Source of the DNA: DATKHR01 sp035510155
GTDB lineage: Bacteria; Acidobacteriota; Vicinamibacteria; Vicinamibacterales; CAVVIG01
Direction of reading: 5' to 3'
DNA: 42,964 nt
Assembly (NCBI GenBank): GCA_035510155.1
Contig: DATKHR010000153.1
Span: 1-42,964 of the forward strand
Below the pieces are notes generated by a model. It worked only from the letters and a program-made list of their open reading frames with translations. It searched no databases and was not told the origin of the DNA. Every line of letters starts with the position of its first letter. Position 1 is the first letter of the stretch. Position numbers and translations under genes: made by a program. Below are positions 40,145 to 42,964 of the stretch, one piece after another.

Positions 40145-40151
40145 GCCGACT

Positions 40152-42599
40152 GTGGAATCGCATTTCGTGCCGGTCGAACAGCTCGCGCGGGATCTCCGAT
40201 ATGCACTCAGTGGCTTGGTGCGGGCGCCGGGGTTTGCGTTCGTCGCCGTCCTGACCATGGCCGTGGGCGTGGGCGCGAACGCGGCGATCTTCAGCGTCGT
40301 CTACGCCACGCTGCTTCGCGCGCTGCCCTTCCCGCGTGCCGACGACCTGGTCCTGGTCGGTCAGTCCAATCGGCAAACGCGGCAGGGATCGGGCAACGCG
40401 GCGCCCGCCAACTTTCTCGACTGGCGCGTGCGAAGCGACAGTTTTACCGCCCTGGCCGCCTTCGAGGAGAGCTCGATGGTCCTCTCCGACGGAGACTACC
40501 CGGAGCAGCGCCGGGCCGCGATGGTCACAGCAAATTTTTTCGCAACGCTGCAAGTTCAGCCAGCGCTCGGGCGCGCGTTCACGCCTGATGACGAGGGGCG
40601 CGGCGCTCCGCGCGTGGCCGTCATCGGCGACGCCTTGTGGCGCGAGCGGTTTGGCGGGCGGCTGGACATCATCGGTCAGACCACCCGGTTCGACGGGGAG
40701 CGCTACACAATCATCGGCGTCGTGCCGCCCGGCGTCCAATACCCGGGAAGAGCGGAAGTCTGGGTGACGCCGCACTGGTCCGTGCCAGACGATCCGCTGC
40801 TGTCGCCGTCGGACGATCCGTCCACGGAGCGCAGCCATGCGTATTTCAGCGTGCTTGCGCGCCTCAAGCCCGGAGTCGGCGTTCCCTCGGCTCAGGCGGA
40901 CATGGACGCCGTGGCCATGTCGCTCGAGCACGATTATCCGAACGACAACCCGAACACCGGCGCCACACTCCTTCGCCTCCGCGACGACCTGGTCGTGGCC
41001 GACGTCCGCTCGACGACGTGGCTGCTCTTTGGCTCGGTCGGCCTCCTGCTGCTCATCGCGACTGCGAACGTGTCGGGATTGTTGATGGCGCGCGCCACCG
41101 CGCGGCGCAAGGAGGTTGCCGTCCGGATCGCGTTAGGCGCGACCCGCTCGCGTATTCTCGCGCAGCTGTTGACTGAGAGCGTCCTTCTCGCGGTCTCGGG
41201 CGGCGCGGCCGGCGTGCTCGTCGCGATGTGGCTCGTGCCGGCGCTCGTCGCGTTGAGCCCGTCCGACCTGACGACCACCGGCGCAGTCACCGTCGACCGG
41301 ACTGTGATGACGTTCGGTCTCGTCATCTCGACCCTCTGCGGCCTGTTGTTCGGTCTCGCGCCCGCCCGTCAGCTGGCAAGCCTGAGCGTCAGCGAGGATC
41401 TGAAGCAGTCGGCGCGCGGGGCGGTCGGCTCCGGCCAGCGGCGGCTCCGCGCAATTCTCGTGGCGGGCGAGATCGCCCTCTCGCTCGTTCTTCTCGTCGC
41501 GGCCGGACTCACGGTTCGAAGTCTCCTCGAGCTGCAGCACGTGCGAAGCGGGTTCGACCCCGATCGCGTCCTGACGTTTCGCGTCGCGCCCCCCGCCACG
41601 CGGTACCAAACGCAGCCGCAGCGCGCAGAGTTTTGGGAACGGACCGTGAAAGCGATGCAAGCGATTCCCGGCGTCGAGCTGGCTGGCGCGACCAGCCGGC
41701 TGCCCTTGCTGCCGGGCAACAGCACGCGCGGTCTCACCATCAAGAGCCTCCCGCCGAACGTGCCACCTGCGGCTGACTATCGCACGGCGTCGCCTGATTA
41801 TTTTGCCGCGATGGGCATTCCGGTGCTACAGGGCCGTGTCTTTACGGACAGCGACCGGGCGGGCCGGCCGCTCGTTGCCGTGATCAGCGCCAACGCCGCA
41901 CAGCGGTTCTGGCCCGGCCGCACGCCCTTGGGCGAGCACTTTCTCATCAACGATCCTGGCCCCGAGTACACCGTCGTTGGCGTCGTCGGCGACATCCGGG
42001 CGGCCTCCCTCGAGGCCCCTCCCAGGCCGACGCTCTACGTTCCGTACCTCCAGGATGCGTTTCCGTTCATGACCGTCGTCCTCAAAACTCCTTTGGGGGC
42101 GTCCGCCGTCACCAGCGCGGTTCGCGTCGCCATGCTCCAGGTAGACAAGGATCAGCCTATCGGCGCGATTTTGACGATGGACCAGCAGTTGTCGCGCTCC
42201 CTGACGCGGCGTCGGTTCAGCGTCACCCTGTTGTCGCTGTTCGGCACGGTTGCCGCGCTACTGGCCGCTGTCGGGCTGTACGGCGTGTTGGCGTACGTCG
42301 TTTCACAGCAGCGGCGCGAGATCGGCGTGCGGATCGCGCTCGGTGCCACTCCTCGCGACGTGATCGCCGATGTCGTCGGTCAGGGCCTGCGGCTCGCAGG
42401 TCTCGGAATGGCCGGGGGCCTTGCTCTCGCGATCGCTGCCACCCGTCTCATGTCGGCGCTGCTGTACCAAACGAGCCCGACGGACGTGTCGACGCTCGCC
42501 GTGGCAGCGACGTTTCTTGGAGTGATCGCCGTCGCGGCGAGTTTCATTCCGGCGTTTCGCGCGAGCCGCGTGGATCCGCTCGTCGCGCTCAGGGACTGA
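40152..42599 (+). CDS. ADOP-family orphan ABC permease (MacB/FtsX-like, duplicated)
   Basis: A 815-residue inner-membrane protein with two copies of the MacB periplasmic domain plus FtsX module. The N-terminal signature LARDLRYALSGLVRAPGFAFVAVLTMAVGVGANAAIFSVV is characteristic of acidobacterial duplicated orphan permeases. Periplasmic core 1 contains VTANFFATLQVQPALGRAF and VIGDALWRERFGG. The first FtsX module is near residues 285-400 (RATARRKEVAVRIALGATRSRILAQLLTESVLLA). After a linker the second half repeats it, ending with SQQRREIGVRIALGATPRDVIADVVGQG and FRASRVDPLVALRD. No ATPase gene is adjacent, as usual for the class. The transported substrate is unknown. The start is GTG. The last 11 bp overlap the convergent JAMM gene. 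Confidence 0.94.
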   Translation: MESHFVPVEQLARDLRYALSGLVRAPGFAFVAVLTMAVGVGANAAIFSVVYATLLRALPFPRADDLVLVGQSNRQTRQGSGNAAPANFLDWRVRSDSFTALAAFEESSMVLSDGDYPEQRRAAMVTANFFATLQVQPALGRAFTPDDEGRGAPRVAVIGDALWRERFGGRLDIIGQTTRFDGERYTIIGVVPPGVQYPGRAEVWVTPHWSVPDDPLLSPSDDPSTERSHAYFSVLARLKPGVGVPSAQADMDAVAMSLEHDYPNDNPNTGATLLRLRDDLVVADVRSTTWLLFGSVGLLLLIATANVSGLLMARATARRKEVAVRIALGATRSRILAQLLTESVLLAVSGGAAGVLVAMWLVPALVALSPSDLTTTGAVTVDRTVMTFGLVISTLCGLLFGLAPARQLASLSVSEDLKQSARGAVGSGQRRLRAILVAGEIALSLVLLVAAGLTVRSLLELQHVRSGFDPDRVLTFRVAPPATRYQTQPQRAEFWERTVKAMQAIPGVELAGATSRLPLLPGNSTRGLTIKSLPPNVPPAADYRTASPDYFAAMGIPVLQGRVFTDSDRAGRPLVAVISANAAQRFWPGRTPLGEHFLINDPGPEYTVVGVVGDIRAASLEAPPRPTLYVPYLQDAFPFMTVVLKTPLGASAVTSAVRVAMLQVDKDQPIGAILTMDQQLSRSLTRRRFSVTLLSLFGTVAALLAAVGLYGVLAYVVSQQRREIGVRIALGATPRDVIADVVGQGLRLAGLGMAGGLALAIAATRLMSALLYQTSPTDVSTLAVAATFLGVIAVAASFIPAFRASRVDPLVALRD

Positions 42600-42964
42600 C
42601 GACGTACCCGATCTGGAGAAAGGTGCCTGCCGAGAACTCGTAGAGCCGAATCTCTGGCGGGCGCGGGCCGGAGTCGGCTGGACCAAGACCGACGATCAGG
42701 ACCAGATGGTGGGGATAGTTCGCCTCCGCGAGGTCTGTCTCGGACGGCAAGGCCGCCGATCGTGGGTGGGAGTGGTAGAACCCGACGACTTCAAGGCCCC
42801 GGCCCCGTGCGGCGCGCAGCGCGTCGAGATGATCCTGCGGCTCGATGAGGAACCGTGTGGCTCGTCGGTCGGCGATGTTGCGCGCCGCAACCGCCTCGAC
42901 AATCTCGGCGCCACCGCCAATCAGCAGACCGCAACATTCTTCGGGCGCGGTCCTTCGAGCGTGC
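42589..42964 (-). CDS. JAMM/MPN metallopeptidase, 3' part (start beyond window)
   Basis: Reading leftward from the window edge, about 125 residues are visible, ending at a TGA at 42591-42589. The JAMM zinc signature is complete: HSHPRSAALPSETD fits HxHPx6SxxD, and EECCGLLIGG supplies the conserved upstream Glu. Small bacterial JAMM proteins cleave C-terminal extensions from ubiquitin-like sulfur carriers and often lie near cysteine or molybdopterin sulfur-transfer genes, which would be to the right of this window. The stop lies inside the 3' end of the convergent permease gene. The N-terminus is cut off, so length and start are unknown. Confidence 0.88.
   Translation of the reverse strand, partial: HARRTAPEECCGLLIGGGAEIVEAVAARNIADRRATRFLIEPQDHLDALRAARGRGLEVVGFYHSHPRSAALPSETDLAEANYPHHLVLIVGLGPADSGPRPPEIRLYEFSAGTFLQIGYVVSP

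Noticed and set aside
1..42964. CRISPR arrays, tRNA/rRNA genes, insertion sequences, prophage
   Set aside because: No regularly spaced long repeats, no tRNA-like cloverleaf with the conserved T-loop, no transposase, integrase or terminal inverted repeats were seen on either strand.

Overview
The window looks like chromosomal core sequence from a high-GC, Gram-negative-type bacterium, most likely an acidobacterium of the Vicinamibacteria kind. That placement is inference. It rests on an orphan, internally duplicated MacB/FtsX-type permease of the acidobacterial ADOP class at the right end, strong GC bias with GTG/TTG starts, an HspR-controlled chaperone cluster, and a lexA operon carrying RNase J, FtsK and an AMIN-amidase. 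I see no phage, transposon, CRISPR array, tRNA or rRNA.

Layout. (1) 1-2274: the first codons of a leftward gene, a lactate permease gene and an Hsp15-like S4 protein gene. (2) 9269-2336, leftward: terC-family gene, class A penicillin-binding protein, treZ, glycogen debranching enzyme, with ATGA overlaps at two of the three junctions. (3) 9296-15282, rightward: hspR, a CbpA-type dnaJ, clpB and ftsH behind a TTGACA-17-TATAGT promoter that overlaps a HAIR-like inverted repeat. (4) 15299-17887: an MFS transporter gene and a divergent secreted amidohydrolase gene. (5) 28139-17955, leftward: a PfkB kinase, then an ECF sigma factor, its zinc-finger anti-sigma factor and two exported proteins, running by ATGA/GTGA overlaps into recG, rsmD, coaD, an aminotransferase, a CoA-binding protein, rho and a CDGSH protein. 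(6) 28235-37442, rightward: lexA, a DUF3467 protein, nth, a zincin, rsmA, rnj, ftsK and an AMIN/amidase_3 gene. (7) 39185-37477, leftward: pepA and a 54-residue membrane protein. (8) 39256-42599, rightward: a PKD-type secreted protein, a small exported protein and the ADOP permease, then the 3' part of a leftward JAMM peptidase gene.

How they work together: block 3 is a protein quality-control unit (disaggregase, J-protein co-chaperone, membrane protease, repressor). Block 6 joins DNA-damage control (LexA, endonuclease III) to RNA maturation and to late division (FtsK, amidase). Block 5 couples an envelope-type sigma/anti-sigma module to DNA repair, ribosome modification, CoA synthesis and termination genes. 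Block 2 joins cell-wall synthesis to glycogen/trehalose metabolism.

The least explained structures are short-period degenerate repeat arrays (7 or 8 bp periods) at three places, one of them inside the amidase coding sequence; a 19-bp tandem duplication that sets the stop codon of nth; a long disordered N-terminal extension on Rho; and candidate operators at hspR, lexA and the sigma-factor gene. I found no clearly new multi-gene system. The sigma/anti-sigma module with its two uncharacterised exported proteins is the best candidate for something undescribed.
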